Shown here: positions 43,206-55,144 of the stretch, one piece after another
How positions within the stretch are numbered: position 1 is the first letter of the stretch
How the letters are laid out: every line of letters begins with the position of its first letter
DNA from: Theocolax elegans
Taxonomy: Eukaryota; Arthropoda; Insecta; Hymenoptera; Cerocephalidae
DNA: 64,000 nt
Assembly (NCBI GenBank): GCA_026168455.1
Contig: CM047426.1
Span: forward strand, 58,625,812 to 58,689,811
Direction: 5' to 3'
Notes under the pieces: model-generated
What the model saw: only the letters and a program-made list of their open reading frames with translations
Told to the model about the DNA's origin: nothing
Database searches by the model: none
Position numbers and translations under genes: made by a program

Positions 43206-44930
43206 TTAAACATTGTTACTTGGTTCAGTTTTCTCGGATAAAACTGGCGTGTTCGGAGGTGGTTCTGGTTCATACGTCTTGGGTGGTGTTCTCGGAGTTG
43301 CATATACGTGTTCTCGAGGTAAGAAATTCCATTGTATTGTCGGATCAACTGGTTGCATTGGGACGTACTCTACTTTGTCTTTTCTTGATTTCCTAATACA
43401 TTTTTGGAAAATATATCGATCTAGTATTAAGCATCCGGCAAAAAGCATTAGTATAATAACCATTCCATGTAAGTAAGCATCAGTTATTTGATTTTCAATT
43501 TTAACATTAATAGGTTTATCCGGTTTTAAATCGCTCGGAAGGTTTTTTCCTGCTCCGATCAACTGCAATGGTGGTAAATAGTACGTGTCCTTTTCTCTCA
43601 CCAGCAGCTCTGAAGCGTATATGTTATCGTGAACCTTAAAGTGGCAGCCCGCTGAGAGGGAAATCGTTCCTGCTTGTTGAAAAGTGTATGTCTCTTCGAA
43701 TCCTGGACAAAATACATTTACGAGTGTAGGCTTTGCGACTGAGTAAACATAGTGTCTTGGATGAGCAGTTTTAATGATGTATAAGTTCTTGCCTTTCATA
43801 AAATTAATTCTACATGAACTAAAAGTTGCATAGTCTTGTTCCAGTAATAATTTGCTTTCACACTCTCGTTGGAGATGCACAGGGTTTTCCCTTACGCATA
43901 TATAATTCCTTTGTAATTTAATGCATCTCGACAGCTGCGTTGTACTTAAAAAGGTGTGTTTTTCCCCGTTGGGAAGAGAGGCTATAAAATCGTCCCTGGG
44001 TTGAATGTACGCTGCATTATGGATTAAATCCCCTTGTTGGAAAACTGGCACTGGAAGCATTTTGTACAAAGTGTGCGTTTCCTTTTCTACCATTGGCATT
44101 ATTATTTGCATAATTATGTGATCTTTATAAATTGTTAATTCTCTTGGAGCGAACTCGGCAATTATTGCTGCATTTATTTGTTCAATTTTTACCGGACTCT
44201 TGGTTTCGGATACTTTTTCTATCATTTTTAAAATAATTCTTAAATTTCTTGTAGCGCCGGAAAACTTTGTTGTTGACAATAAACTTGTTATCGTGTTGGC
44301 TATATCCAAGTAACTATCCAAATTTTGTAATGCTAGATTGATTGTTTCCTCAACTCTTGATTTGTCAATATCTATTACTCCTTTTTCTCCTTGTAGTATT
44401 TGTAATATCGCTTCCAGTTGCTTCATTTCTACAGACATTTTTTCTAAAGTTTGCATGATTTCATTATCTATGTATGCCTTTGCTGTACCTCTTCCTAACA
44501 TTGCTTCTCGAGAGTGATGTCTCATTTGCGTAATAATTGATACTATATCTAGTGATGAATTTTTTGTAAATGCGTTTTCGCATATATGAAGTCGCTGAAG
44601 TGATATAAGCGTCTATTATTCTAGAGAACTCGCGCATTTTTTCTTGTAATAAATAAATTCTGCTTATCGTTACCGCGTCCTATAGCCTTGTATACGTGTC
44701 GAATTGTACAATATCTTGTATTATTTTTGTAAAATTTTCTTGGATTCAGAAAACTTTCTGCGTGTCAATTGTAGTTATTATACACCATTCTTGTTTAATA
44801 AAGTCTATTTTTTGCAATCGATTAAAAATGATTCAGGGTTATTTCGCTCTGTTACAATTGCCTTATGTTGAGTCGTCGCAATCACAACGTGAATCACGAT
44901 GAAAAATGCGCACATAATCTCTTCGAATAG
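43206..44930 (-). pseudogene. F-type (class I-like) envelope gene, decayed
   Basis: The main open part (43206-44525, 439 residues) has long heptad-like helices at its N-terminus, paired cysteines in the middle, a transmembrane segment near residues 355-375 (MVIILMLFAGCLIL) and a ~65-residue Pro-rich cytoplasmic tail. This layout resembles baculovirus F-like envelope proteins of insect errantiviruses. The region upstream to about 44930, with a hydrophobic signal-like segment, belongs to the same gene but is split by frameshifts and stops near 44755-44810 and 44520-44700, including the segment where a cleavage site would be expected. It is not a functional product. Family assignment rests on layout and not on a search. 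Confidence 0.6.
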
Positions 44931-45287
44931 AATACTATTTTGTTTATTTACTCGCGCTGGAGTCAAGAAATTCCATTTACGTTGTTCTCGAGGTTGTAAT
45001 TGCGATGTTATACATTCGTGTAGTCCGCCATTTACGCGCGTTAGTACATATCCATTGCATTTAACTTCTTGCTCGATAAGACAACTTTTGGAAGGAATTG
45101 GGAGTCCGCAACAAAAACATTTTAGATCAGTAAAAGTACAAATTAATTCGCGTATCGTTCGTGTAGCACTTAAAGAAAACCGAATTTTTTCTATGTGTGA
45201 TAATTTTGTCGTATAACAATAATGGCACAGGTATGTATTATGGCAAAAATAGCAAAGTCGCTCCCAATTTCTTACTAAAACTGACAT
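44805..45287 (-). CDS. Cys-rich ORF overlapping the envelope N-terminus
   Basis: A 160-residue frame with paired cysteines (CYFC, CHYC, CFCC) in its first 70 residues and a hydrophobic segment (CAFFIVIHVVIA) near residues 125-137 that is probably the signal peptide of the following envelope remnant. The Cys-rich part may be a separate small zinc-binding protein or an artefact of a lost stop. Its upstream end lies next to palindrome B. I do not recognise it. Confidence 0.35.
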   Translation of the reverse strand: MSVLVRNWERLCYFCHNTYLCHYCYTTKLSHIEKIRFSLSATRTIRELICTFTDLKCFCCGLPIPSKSCLIEQEVKCNGYVLTRVNGGLHECITSQLQPREQRKWNFLTPARVNKQNSILFEEIMCAFFIVIHVVIATTQHKAIVTERNNPESFLIDCKK

Positions 45288-45356
45288 TTTTTTTATTAAT
45301 ATAGTATACTATTTAAACTTATAGAATATTCCTATACTGTTTAAATATAGGTATTA

Positions 45357-46363
45357 TGTATATATATATATGGGGTATTCCACGTGAAGTGGTCCGATCA
45401 AAATTTTAAAATGCACCAAATTTTGGGTATACTTTGCAAATGTATTTCAGAATACAGAAAAAAATTTTTAGGTACTGGAATCTATTTGCTCAAAAGTTAT
45501 TCTAACCTCAAAAAGTGAACTATTCCATATTTTTTCAACACCAGCTGGGTTTACCGCTATATAACTCAAAATCTATCAACTTTTACTATAGGACATTATA
45601 TGTAACATTCGTTGCTAATTATATCTAGAATTTATTCTTCTGGGTTAGAATTTCTAATCTCAAGGTCAATGTTACATAAACTACATGTCAATATTCAACT
45701 TGAAAAAAGTGCAAGTGCGCCACCTTTGATTTTTTCATCCAAAAGTCTAAAAGAAAGCTTGGAGCAATACCTTCCAAATGGTCTGTAGCATTTTTATGGC
45801 CTCCAATTCTGTAAAAAGTTATGACAATTTAAAGAAAGACAAAAAATTCACAAAAATTAACATGGTAATTCCCATTTAAATTTTTTAAAAAATTTCGTGT
45901 TTCTTTAAATTGTCATAACTTTTTACAGAATTGGAGGCCATAAAAATGCTACAGATTATTTGAAATGTATTGCTCCAAGCTTTCTTTTAGATTTTTGGAT
46001 GAAAAAATCAAAGGCGGCGCACTTGCACTTTTTTCAAGTTGAATATTGACATGTAGTTTATGTAACATTGACCTTGAGAAGAATAAATTCTAGATATAAT
46101 TAGCAACGAATGTTACATATAATGTTCTATAGTAAAAGTTGATAGATTTTGAGTTATACAGCGGTAAACCCAGCTGGTGTTGAAAAAAATATGGAAAAAT
46201 TCAGTTTTTGAGGTTAGAATAACTTTTGAGCAAATAGATTCCAGTACCTAAAAATTTTTTTCTGTATTCTGAAAAACATTTGCAAAGTGTACCCAAAATT
46301 TGGTGCATTTTAAAATTTTGATCGGACCACTTCACGTGGAATACCCCATATATATATATATCT
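45357..46363. mobile_element. 1.0 kb palindrome B in a TA site
   Basis: Arms of roughly 480 bp (left 45357-45838, right 45903-46363) are inverted copies with few differences and one small indel near 45645/46080. Ends are tatatggggtattccacgtg followed by aagtggtcc, in TA repeats on both sides. The termini and some internal segments resemble palindrome A. It splits the two envelope-like genes. No transposase. Confidence 0.88.
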
Positions 46364-46543
46364 TTAATTCTTAATTAAAACTTTATATCGATCGGCAAAC
46401 CACAAACAGTAGCAAGTAAATAAATAATGAACTATATATATATTACATTCCCTTTTTTTTTACGTAATATTAATTTTTAGTCCTAAGATTAGTTGAGTCT
46501 TTTGTCCCTAAAGTACTTAGACAGATTTGCTAATAATATTTCA

Positions 46544-48418
46544 TTAATATTTATCGCAAAAGGTTACTATAATCTTACGTATAAAAGAACTGAATGCGGC
46601 AGAATTGGCCTGTAGCATGAAAGGTTTCAATTTTCCCATCGATCTACACAATCGTACATTCAATTCTGTATGGATAAAAAAAAATCGATTATTTACTAAA
46701 AATTTTATTAAACGCCCTATCATAAAAATGCCTATAATAGCTGCGCTAAATGATCCGAAAGTACATAATTGCCCCCAAATTTTCATCCAAGTGTTATTGG
46801 CTAATTCTGTTAACGCTTCTTCATCGAATAATCGGGTAATAGACATACCGTTTTTATCTACCTTTTTCCCGGTCATTCCTAATGCAATTGTGTTCAACAT
46901 GGCTGGCCTTTCTACGGGAAACATAAGGTGTTGTCTTAGTGCTTGGATCTCCGCTTGGGTGTAAATTCCGCTTTTTGCAAGTTCGGTTGGCTCTGTGTAA
47001 TTCCAGTTATTTTTAGTAGTTGGTTTTAAAATGTCTGGTTTTACTCCCTTAGTTGTTCCTCTTGGTAAAATAGTAAACCAATCTTCCCCTAGTCAGAACA
47101 TAGGAGGAATCAGAACAATGCAGGCAGCTTCGGTCCCATATTGTTTTAAAATATGTGTCCTTGGCGTCAAAAAATAATCTTTGTCGTCTTTGGTTACTGG
47201 TAACTCTTGGTAACATTTTGTAGTTTCTCTTCGTTGAACGTCAATTTGTACGCACTTCATTAAGTGCACAACTTCTCCGGCTACCAAGCCCATGTAACCA
47301 CTTTTTTCATGATTTGATATGCAAAAACGTCAGGTGCTGTTGCTGCAATGCTTAATGCATTTGATATAACTCTTCTTTCCAATTCGCATTTTTGCAAAAT
47401 TAAATTGCGATATAATGTTTTTAATTGTCCTTTAATATGCTTTTCTACGTAAACGAATTTAGAGTTTACGTATGCGAAAATGTCGATTTTCTATTGACGG
47501 ATTTCTTACGGCTTGGAAGGTTTCTGTTGTTGGTCCTTCTAGAAAAAATAATTTTGGGGGCTCTGATCTAATTAATTCATAAGAACACACCGGAATTTGT
47601 CCTAAAGTCGTGAAAGCAAAGGTTATCTCGCTCGATTCCATTACATATACCGGATGTTGCTCATTGCCTTGTTCTACAACTTTATTAACATAACCCGCGT
47701 ATAATTCTGAGTATTTACTGCGTTCGCATGCCTGTACTGGTAACCTATCCCAAAAGGCGTACCCTGCTTCTACGTCAATACAATCATCTTGATTAAACTT
47801 ACAGCGCGTACCGGATCGTAAAATAAATTCGATAGCATTTAAGTTTACCGGTGCATAGTAATCCCTTAAAGTAATGGTAACATAGCCCGTGACTATAGCA
47901 TCGTCAAAAATACCATATGGATCCGCGTACATTCCTGCCTTACTACAATCTCCTGCTTGATCTACCTTCCCAACAAACGTCATTGGGTGGACAATCGATC
48001 CGTTCAGTTTTAAGTTACTTATTACTTCGTCTCGTACTCGGTGTGCGCGGTATACATGCATTCTATTACATTCTTCCCTAGAAATTTCATCAATAAACTG
48101 AACCTCCCCTCTGTTTTTGTCTTTTCTATGCGAAAACACGCCGCAGTATGTTACCGATCTTTTTATTTCTACTTTACAAAGCTTTACATGAGTGCTTGAA
48201 AAATCATTTAATTGCAATAGTCGTACATAAATTTTTGTTGTATTTACTACCGGTTCAGGTATGTCGCATTCTCCTACGTGAATTAACGAAAATGTTGTTA
48301 AATTTGAGACGTGCTGCGAACAGTCGTACCCTATGATTGCGTTAATATAGATTTTTCTTGGTATAATAGTTGTGAGATAAATGATGGCCAATAGTGTTTT
48401 ACAACTCATCTGCAACAT
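46544..48418 (-). pseudogene. Class III-like (chuvirus-type) envelope of the outer Gypsy element, broken
   Basis: The first part (47459-48418, 319 residues) has a signal-like hydrophobic N-terminus and a cysteine-rich ectodomain with segments such as LCKVEIKRSVTYCGVFSH and EPPKLFFLEG. Two further pieces (47093-47293 and 46544-46924) continue it; the last includes a transmembrane-like segment (FSAAIIGIFMIGRLI). The layout matches glycoproteins of chuvirus-like viruses that some insect LTR elements carry as env. Frame breaks near 47290-47460 and 46925-47095 prevent a full product. It follows the integrase by ~235 bp, the normal env place. Confidence 0.65.
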
Positions 48419-48653
48419 TAAATAAGTTCATGAAAGCGTTCTTTTTTTATTTATTTATAGAACCATTGCAAAAATGCTTAGTTTTATCTTTCCGTTTTTT
48501 TTAATTATCAGAATCTATTGACTGATTCTTTATTTATTTCCTTAGCATTTTTGCATTTGTGAAAATACATATCATTGTTAGAGTTTTGCTATATACATGG
48601 CTTATTTTTTTTATTTACATTCGTCATGCTCTTAAATTTAAATACCAACAAGC

Positions 48654-49973
48654 TTATTCGGATTCAATATGCGATTTGCGTAAGCGATTTATGTGCACTA
48701 TTTTATTTTTATTTCCATTTATTTGAATTTTTACATTCCCATTGTCGGAAACGTCTAGAACTAAAAATGGACCCGAGTATTGATCGTCAAATTTCTTAGG
48801 TTTTGGCCCCTTTTGCAGCCATACGTAATCACCGATTTGTAGTGTTAAAATGTTTACCTTACGATCGTAGTATTTCTTGGCTCGAAGTTTTGCCTTTAAA
48901 AGGTTTTGTTGGGCTATGTTTTGTAGACTGTTTAGGCGCTTGACTAAATCTTCAAGATAACCATCGTATCTAGGCGCCAGGTCTTCTGTTTCGACCGGTG
49001 CGTTCGAGGGTGTGCGTGCCAGTCGGCCAAACACGAGTTCAAACGGCGTATGCCATGTAGACTCACTAATTCCCGTGTTAAAATTAAAGGTTGCCAAATC
49101 CAGATAATCGTTCCCATCTGTTCGATTACTATGTACAAAAAATTTCAAGTATTCAATGAGACTTGAGTGCGATCGTTCAAGTCCACCGTTTGATCGTGGG
49201 TGGAACGCCGTGGTTTTAGTTTGTTTAATTCTAAATATTTTTGCTATTCTTTTCATTAATTTACTCATGAAATTCGTACCTTGATCCGTAAGGATTATTC
49301 GAGGTGCGCCAAATATGCATATGACTTTTCTTATTAAACCATTCGCTACATCCATGGCCGAAATTCGCGCCAAAGGCTCAGCTAATGCGAATTTAGTTAA
49401 TAAGTCTTGGAAGGTTAAAATGTACTCGTTTCCCCGATTGGTTTTGCATAAGGGACCAACAATATCCATACTTATTCGGTCCATAGCGTGCGTTCCCGAG
49501 TTTGTAATAACCATTGGAGCTCTAGTTTTAACCCTAACCAATTTTTTAACTGGCAATTCAAACATTTTCTTATAAAATCTTGTACCTCTATCTTTAAATT
49601 CTCCCAGTTATAATTTTGTTTAATACGGTTATAGGTTTTTGTGACACCTCTATGTCCTCCTATATCCGAACAGTGAGCTTCTTCTATAATCGGAATTCGA
49701 TCGTCTAGTGTCGGATATCGTATTAGACCTAAACAAACAATTAATTTGACCGTGCTTTGACTAAAAACTCCTTTTAGTTTTTCTAAAACTAATTCCCACT
49801 CTAAATTTTCAATTCTATCGGTTTTCGCTATACTTATTGATTTTATCTGTACTGTATCTAAAGTTAAATATAGATTTTCGCATAATAAATTTAGGTTATT
49901 ATCAATTCCACTTAGCCCGATTAACGATTCTGTTCGTATCGGTAATGCTATATGAATTTTTGTATTTACATTT
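48654..49973 (-). pseudogene. Outer Gypsy integrase (separated from pol by nested insertion)
   Basis: Upstream of 49565 the frame resumes with a zinc-binding HHCC region (EEAHCSDIGGHRG, then CLNC). The 48654-49565 part (303 residues) has SMDIVGPL with the first catalytic Asp, LTDQGTNFMS with the second and FHPRSNGGLERSHSSL with the Glu, so the DDE triad is complete; a C-terminal domain (YDRKVNILTLQIGDYVWL, YSGPFLVLDV) follows. A frame break lies near 49570. The 5' end is fused to the LTR of the nested element. Confidence 0.9.
49970..49973. other. Target site duplication ATTT (left copy)
   Basis: attt immediately left of the LTR at 49974 is repeated at 58976-58979 immediately right of the other LTR. 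A 4 bp duplication suits Gypsy integration. Confidence 0.85.
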
Positions 49974-51058
49974 TGTGACGTGGTATTCGCGTGCCCCAGG
50001 TAAAATTAATTAATTTATATAATTAAAAACCGTTGGGTCGCGTTGCCCAATACCGCGCACACAATTATTTATTTATTTATCGAACTGCGGGCTGTCTCCA
50101 GGAACGCGAGTTCGCTGGGACGTACGGTATGGAGGATTCGGGCAATCCTCCTTGCCTCGACACGATGGTTTAAATTAATAGAGGATGTCGGCGGGAGCGG
50201 GGAGAATAAAATAAACACTCTTAATTAAAAATGAAATAAAAGAAATGTTTATTTTAAATAAAATAATTAACAAAATGGCCACTCAGGCCGTGTGCCGCGA
50301 CAAAGTTATTTCGCGCGGGCGGAAGTCCCGGGAAACCTGCCGGATCGAGATCCTTTCCTGCGACAGGTTTCATTCCCGGGAACCGCTGTTCGAGTACCGT
50401 TGTACTCGAACACACACCCGTGGTACACACACACACAAGGGAGGGGGAAGGTCCCGATAATAAATTGTCACTTACCGGTGACGCTCCTCGGGGATGGCCC
50501 AGCCGATCCTCGGCGACTGGTCGACCTCCTTGACAAGGGGACGACCGGTGGTTGAGGTGGTGAAGGCGGCCCTTGCCGCGGCGAGCGAATCGCGATCCGC
50601 GGTATCACCCGCGCACGATCCCGTCCTTTGGTTCACACACACACACAAACACACACCTCACGGAACACACGTTTTAGTCCACCCGGGTCTCCGCACCTAG
50701 CTCTGCTCCGGAACAACCGTTCACAGAGCTTAATGCAGGAGGGGGTGGGGCGTACTCTCGGCACTCACGAGCAGTACGGAACGTCTAGACAATGTAATAA
50801 TCCGTCCCGATCGACGGATCTTTACGCACTGATTAGGCGATCGCCTAATTTCTCGAAAAAGGGATGAGAGTGGGTAAAATCACACACTCTTTCGCGCTCC
50901 CATCCCTACGTATAGTCGCGCGCGTAATTGTACACTCGTAGAAAAGTAAACAAGTGTCGTCGGTTGGCCTTGACATACGAAAGGCTCCGACGACTTACAA
51001 TTCCCGAATTTAAGTACTCTATTCTTCGTGAATAGATTGTGTGACGATTTTCGTCACA
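49974..51058 (-). repeat. 3' LTR of the nested Gypsy element
   Basis: 1085 bp, TGTGACG...CGTCACA. Contains acacacac/gtgtgtg tracts and GC-rich segments. Collinear with 57892-58975 with scattered differences, for example agg/ggg near 49997 and cctcctt/ccctt near 50526. Open frames in it (50245-50460 and others) recur in both LTRs but look like chance. Confidence 0.95.
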
Positions 51059-51075
51059 AAGCCCCCCCCCTAGAC
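51059..51075 (-). other. Polypurine tract of the nested element
   Basis: On the minus strand a G run ending in GGGCTT lies directly before the LTR, the plus-strand primer site. Confidence 0.8.
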
Positions 51076-51276
51076 TCCACTTCCCTCGGGAAGGCCGAGT
51101 CGAAAGAAAGGCACAATCTATCCACGACTGCGCGCTGTACGCTTCTCTTCGTATCTTCAATTGGAGGCTGCTTCAATGATTCTTCGTGCTTCGTATGATA
51201 TTGACGTGGCATACAGTCACCAGGCCCAGCCTTCGCTGACTGTTCTCACGTACGCCGATACGTTTTCCCTACCGCT

Positions 51277-51466
51277 TTACATGGCAACCCGAGGTGGTAC
51301 ATATCTCTCCACAAAGGATATGTGTACCTCGGTCCGTTTCCGACCAGACTCTTCTAGTCTCAGAACTACTGGAGATAGTACTTCTTCAACTTTAAAGGAT
51401 CTGTCATACTTTAGTGCCAGTTTAGCGGACATGCCTTACGCACCTTAGGAAAATGTACGGCCAATT
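51277..51466 (-). pseudogene. Integrase C-terminal tail of nested element
   Basis: A ~51-residue frame from 51432 encodes LKYDRSFKVEEVLSPVVLRL and VHISFVERYVPP, the end of a Gypsy integrase. It lies directly after the zinc-finger part of integrase at 51470-51502, so the whole catalytic core (about 250 residues) is missing. Confidence 0.75.
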
Positions 51467-51501
51467 TAAATCATAAGCCTTGAGGACCTGCTTGAGACGT
51501 C

Positions 51502-53058
51502 TTATAGTTCTGACATATCAGACACCGTAAGACAAATTGGTGGGTATCGTGGTAGATACCTGGCCAATAATAATCTCTTGCAACGCGTTCGTAAGTTTTC
51601 AATTCCCATGTGACCCAAAGCTGGATGGAAATGAGAATCTACTAGAACTCGGTTCCTCTGCTCTAAGGGTAGCATAAGACGCCAGCCTTCCTCTCGTTCT
51701 GTTACAGAGTCCAAGAGTTTATCACTTGTAAAACGATATAGCATATCATCCTCAATTTTCCACTCCGGAAATTTCTGAGGGCATGAGTGTACATCGTTTA
51801 ATCTAGCAATATACCATGGGTCTGTAATTACTTCGAACGAGGCAATCTCTTCTTCGTCGGGGTCTGGGTTGACGGCACGAGAAAGCGCGTCCGGGACATA
51901 GTGCAAGGCTCCTTTCTTATGCACTATTTCAAAGTCCCATTGCTGCATTTCAAGTATCCATCGTGCCAACCTACCCGACGGCTCTCTGAGATTTTTGAGC
52001 CATTTGAGAGCACTATGGTCGGTCACAGCCGTGAATCGATAGGCCTCAATGTATGGTCTCAATCTCTTAATAGCCCATATGAGAGCCAAGCATTCTTTTT
52101 CCGTTGTCATGTAATTACGTTCAGCGCGATTTAATAATCGGCCGACGTAGACAATCGGATGCTCGAAACCCTCGTCGTCCAGTTGCGTCAACACCGCACC
52201 TATTGCTAAGTCACTAGCGTCACTTTGGACGGTAAATGGCTTAGAAAAGTCTGGACGGGCTAATACAGGCGCTTCAGCTAACGCAACTCTAAGCTGACGA
52301 AACGCCTCCTCTTGCTCCTCGCCCCAATCCCAAGCCTGGTCTTTACGCAGCAACTTGGTAAGGGGAGCTTTAATGTCAGCTTCTCGATTAATGAATCGAG
52401 AGTACCAGCCTACCATCCCGAGAAAGGATCTCAGCTGTTTGACATTACGAGGAGTAGGGTAATTAAGGACTGGAGCGACTCGTTCCTCGTCAGGCCTCAA
52501 GCCGTCCGCGTCCAATTTGTACCCAAGGAACGTTACGCTGGAACAACAGAACTCACACTTCTCTCGATTCACTTCGAGTCCAGCGTCATTCAACGTCCTT
52601 AGTACGTATTCGAGCCATTTTAGATGGTCCTCAAAAGTTTCGGTAATGATGATCAAGTCGTCTAGATAACCAAACACATGAGGTTCCACCTTAGGCCCGA
52701 AAATTGCATCTATAAGCCGTGCAAAGGTCATAGGAGCATTCATGAGGCCAAAAGGCATTCTCGTGAACTGCCACAGCCCCGACCCTGGCACAGCAAATGC
52801 AGTATAATGCCGGCTCGCCTCGGCCATTAATATTTGAAAGTACGCTTTCTTAAGATCAATTTTCGATATGTACCTTGCATTATGCAGCTTATCCAATATG
52901 GTATCCATATTAGGAATTGGATAAGAATCACGTTTTGTGACTGCATTAAGGTCTCGAAAATCGATACAGAAGCGATAACTTCCTTCGTCCTTGCGGACGA
53001 TGACCGGAGCAGCTGACCAATCACTCGCACTCGGTTCGATAATGCCCTTGTCAAACAT
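51502..53058 (-). pseudogene. Nested Gypsy RT, RNase H and integrase zinc site
   Basis: A 518-residue frame. RT blocks: YRFCIDFRDLNAVT, SKIDLKKAYFQI, LWQFTRMPFGLMNAP and the catalytic FGYLDDLII. RNase H: FTVQSDASDLAIGAVL with the first Asp, TTEKECLALIWAI with the Glu and FTAVTDHSAL with another Asp. The integrase zinc site begins with HFHPALGHMG and continues in another frame with CLIC (51500-51530). The RT and RNase H active sites are complete. It starts at an internal ATG after the frame break near 53060 and lost its integrase core. Confidence 0.9.
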
Positions 53059-53067
53059 CTTTTTGAC

Positions 53068-53733
53068 CTAACTCTGGGCAAATTCGAGGACCTTGGGAGA
53101 TATACGTCTTGGCTTATGACGAACCGGTCTTGCACCAGGCTCAACCTCTATATGGTGTTCCGTTAACGTCGTAAAGCCGTGGACGTCTCCCGAGGGCAAG
53201 AGTAGGCTTTCAACTAACTCTTTGACTTGTTTCCGCTGGTCGTCCTGTATCTCAATTATACCAGCACATTCAGCGGAAATCCTCGAATCGATGTCATGAG
53301 CTGTATCTCTGACGAAGTGTCTCCAATCACTCTCGCTAATACGCCAAATAGCTTCGCCTAATTTGACTTCCATATTCCAATGTTGTAGAAAATCCATACC
53401 GAGAATGATGGAATGCTCAATATTCTCTACAATTCTCAGTTGGATATTGCCATCAAGGCCTTCTACACAGAACAGAATGTCGATCAGGCCAAGGACTTTA
53501 AGTGCTGGTCCAGACACACCTTTCACGATAACCTTGACAGGTCTCCATTTAAACTTGTACTGTTCGACAACATCTGATCGTACAAGAGAGACCATGGCGC
53601 CAGGATCGAAAAGTGCTTTAAAGTCCTTTCCACCGAGTCGTACCAAAAAGAATAGCCGGTTATCCGATTGGATTCCAGCAATTATCTGATCGGTTTGACT
53701 ATCGTCGTTAGGAGTCGATGCCGTGTGCGTCAT
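53068..53733 (-). pseudogene. Nested Gypsy protease and RT entry region
   Basis: 221 residues. The retropepsin active site reads LFDPGAMVSL, with Pro where Ser or Thr is normal (D(S/T)GA), and the closing motif is IILGMDFLQHW. Activity is doubtful. The C-terminal part (LTEHHIEVEPGARPVRHKPR) is the usual lead into Gypsy RT. A stop and frame change near 53060 separates it from RT. Confidence 0.85.
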
Positions 53734-54778
53734 TTTAGACGCACTTGGTACGGCATCTGCCCCCCCCCCTGAACTGTACTTCTCGGCAACGAGTTTGTAC
53801 GGTTCATGTTATGCACACCATCGACAACTACCTTCTCCACCAAGGGCTCGTTGTTGAGGACAATTTCCTTCTCCACCAAGGGCTTCTTGTCCTCATTACT
53901 AGATGTGTCACAACGGGGTGACGATGAGCAACAACCAAGGTCGTTCACTCGGTTATGCTCGGTCGTCGAGTTTACGGTTGGACTGACGTTTATGAGTACG
54001 TCTCTCCGTACAGCTTTCACGACGTTCATCGTTGCTTGAGGCTCTACTCACAGAACGATGGTGTCGTGAATTTCTGTTTGGAGTCGTGTACTCACGCCTC
54101 TCTCTTCTATCTTGTCCTTCACAAGTCTTAGAAGAGGTCTCACGACGTCTCTGTTCAAATCTCGGTTTTTCGTAAGATTGAACACTGACGTCATTAGGAA
54201 GGTCATATCCAATCCTATCATCAACAAATTGACGTTCGGTTGTATTAGCCTCGGGTTGCCTGTTGTCGTATTGTCTAGAGGTGTATCCTCGTGACGTACG
54301 ACGGTCGGCTTTCGTCTGCGAACCCAAGTCAAAATGTTGTGTTGGCACTTCACTCTCTCTAGTGCCAAGATGTCCGCTGTTTCTCTGCTCTTCAATTGGA
54401 AGGTAATGTGCGGGTGCATAAAAACCTCCGAGTTGAGCAGTCGTCACGGTCATAACCGTCGACGTAGTGGTTGTGCACGAGGTTGCAGCCACCGAAACAG
54501 GAACATAAGGGATTGCAGTTGTGGTCGTGTTTGCTCCCAGTACCTCACCAAACCGTTTAGGTATAGCACCTGTTGATGCCAACCGCGGGCTTTGTGCAGT
54601 ACTCATTGGCGAGTTTCTAGACAGACCACTTGGTGACAGAGTTCCATCTTCTTCAGGGATAGGTGCTCTGTCACTAGCAACCCTTTCGCGATCCGACATT
54701 TCGGACTCGCAGGAAACATCCGTCCCTGATGGGACCACACTCCCTTTCTTGGAACGAGGTTTCCTAATTTCCTATAGT
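53730..54778 (-). pseudogene. Nested Gypsy gag remnant
   Basis: Two frames (53953-54738 and 53730-54029) encode a Ser/Thr- and Arg-rich protein with long disordered stretches (TTTSTVMTVTT, RRRETSSKTCEGQDRRERRE) and a weak Cys cluster (CCSSSPRC). No CCHC knuckle or capsid fold is recognisable. Its place upstream of the protease makes it gag by position. The capsid part may have been deleted, with the leader beginning near 54780. Confidence 0.5.
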
Positions 54779-55144
54779 TCCTGACATACTAGAGGTTTAT
54801 GTGCAGGCTCTGCCCTTACATTCTCATCGTATTCAGGGAACCATGGTATTTCCAGATTAATGTCTACACATCTTATCCGGTGACGCAAAAGGCGTTCGCG
54901 GCACTCCGCCTCTTCGCCATTTGCGTTTAAACTCAGATGCTCCAATTGGAAGCATCTTCGTTTCGCGACGAATATCCCTAGCTATGCGTGATTCGCTGGG
55001 CCATTCGGGCTTCATAGCTGCTGGCCATTATTTTTTTGACCAGCAGCAGCCGACGTGTTACGTCGGGAGAAGTACTCTCAACCGGGATTTCACATGAAAT
55101 CCCTAGTGTTTCAAATACTTCGGAAGTATCCAATTTTCAATTGG

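Noticed and set aside
50043..50867. Frames repeated at 57961-58832
   Set aside because: They are duplicated only because both LTRs carry them; no protein features.
53363..53689. Plus-strand frame over the protease
   Set aside because: Antisense shadow of the nested Gypsy protease.
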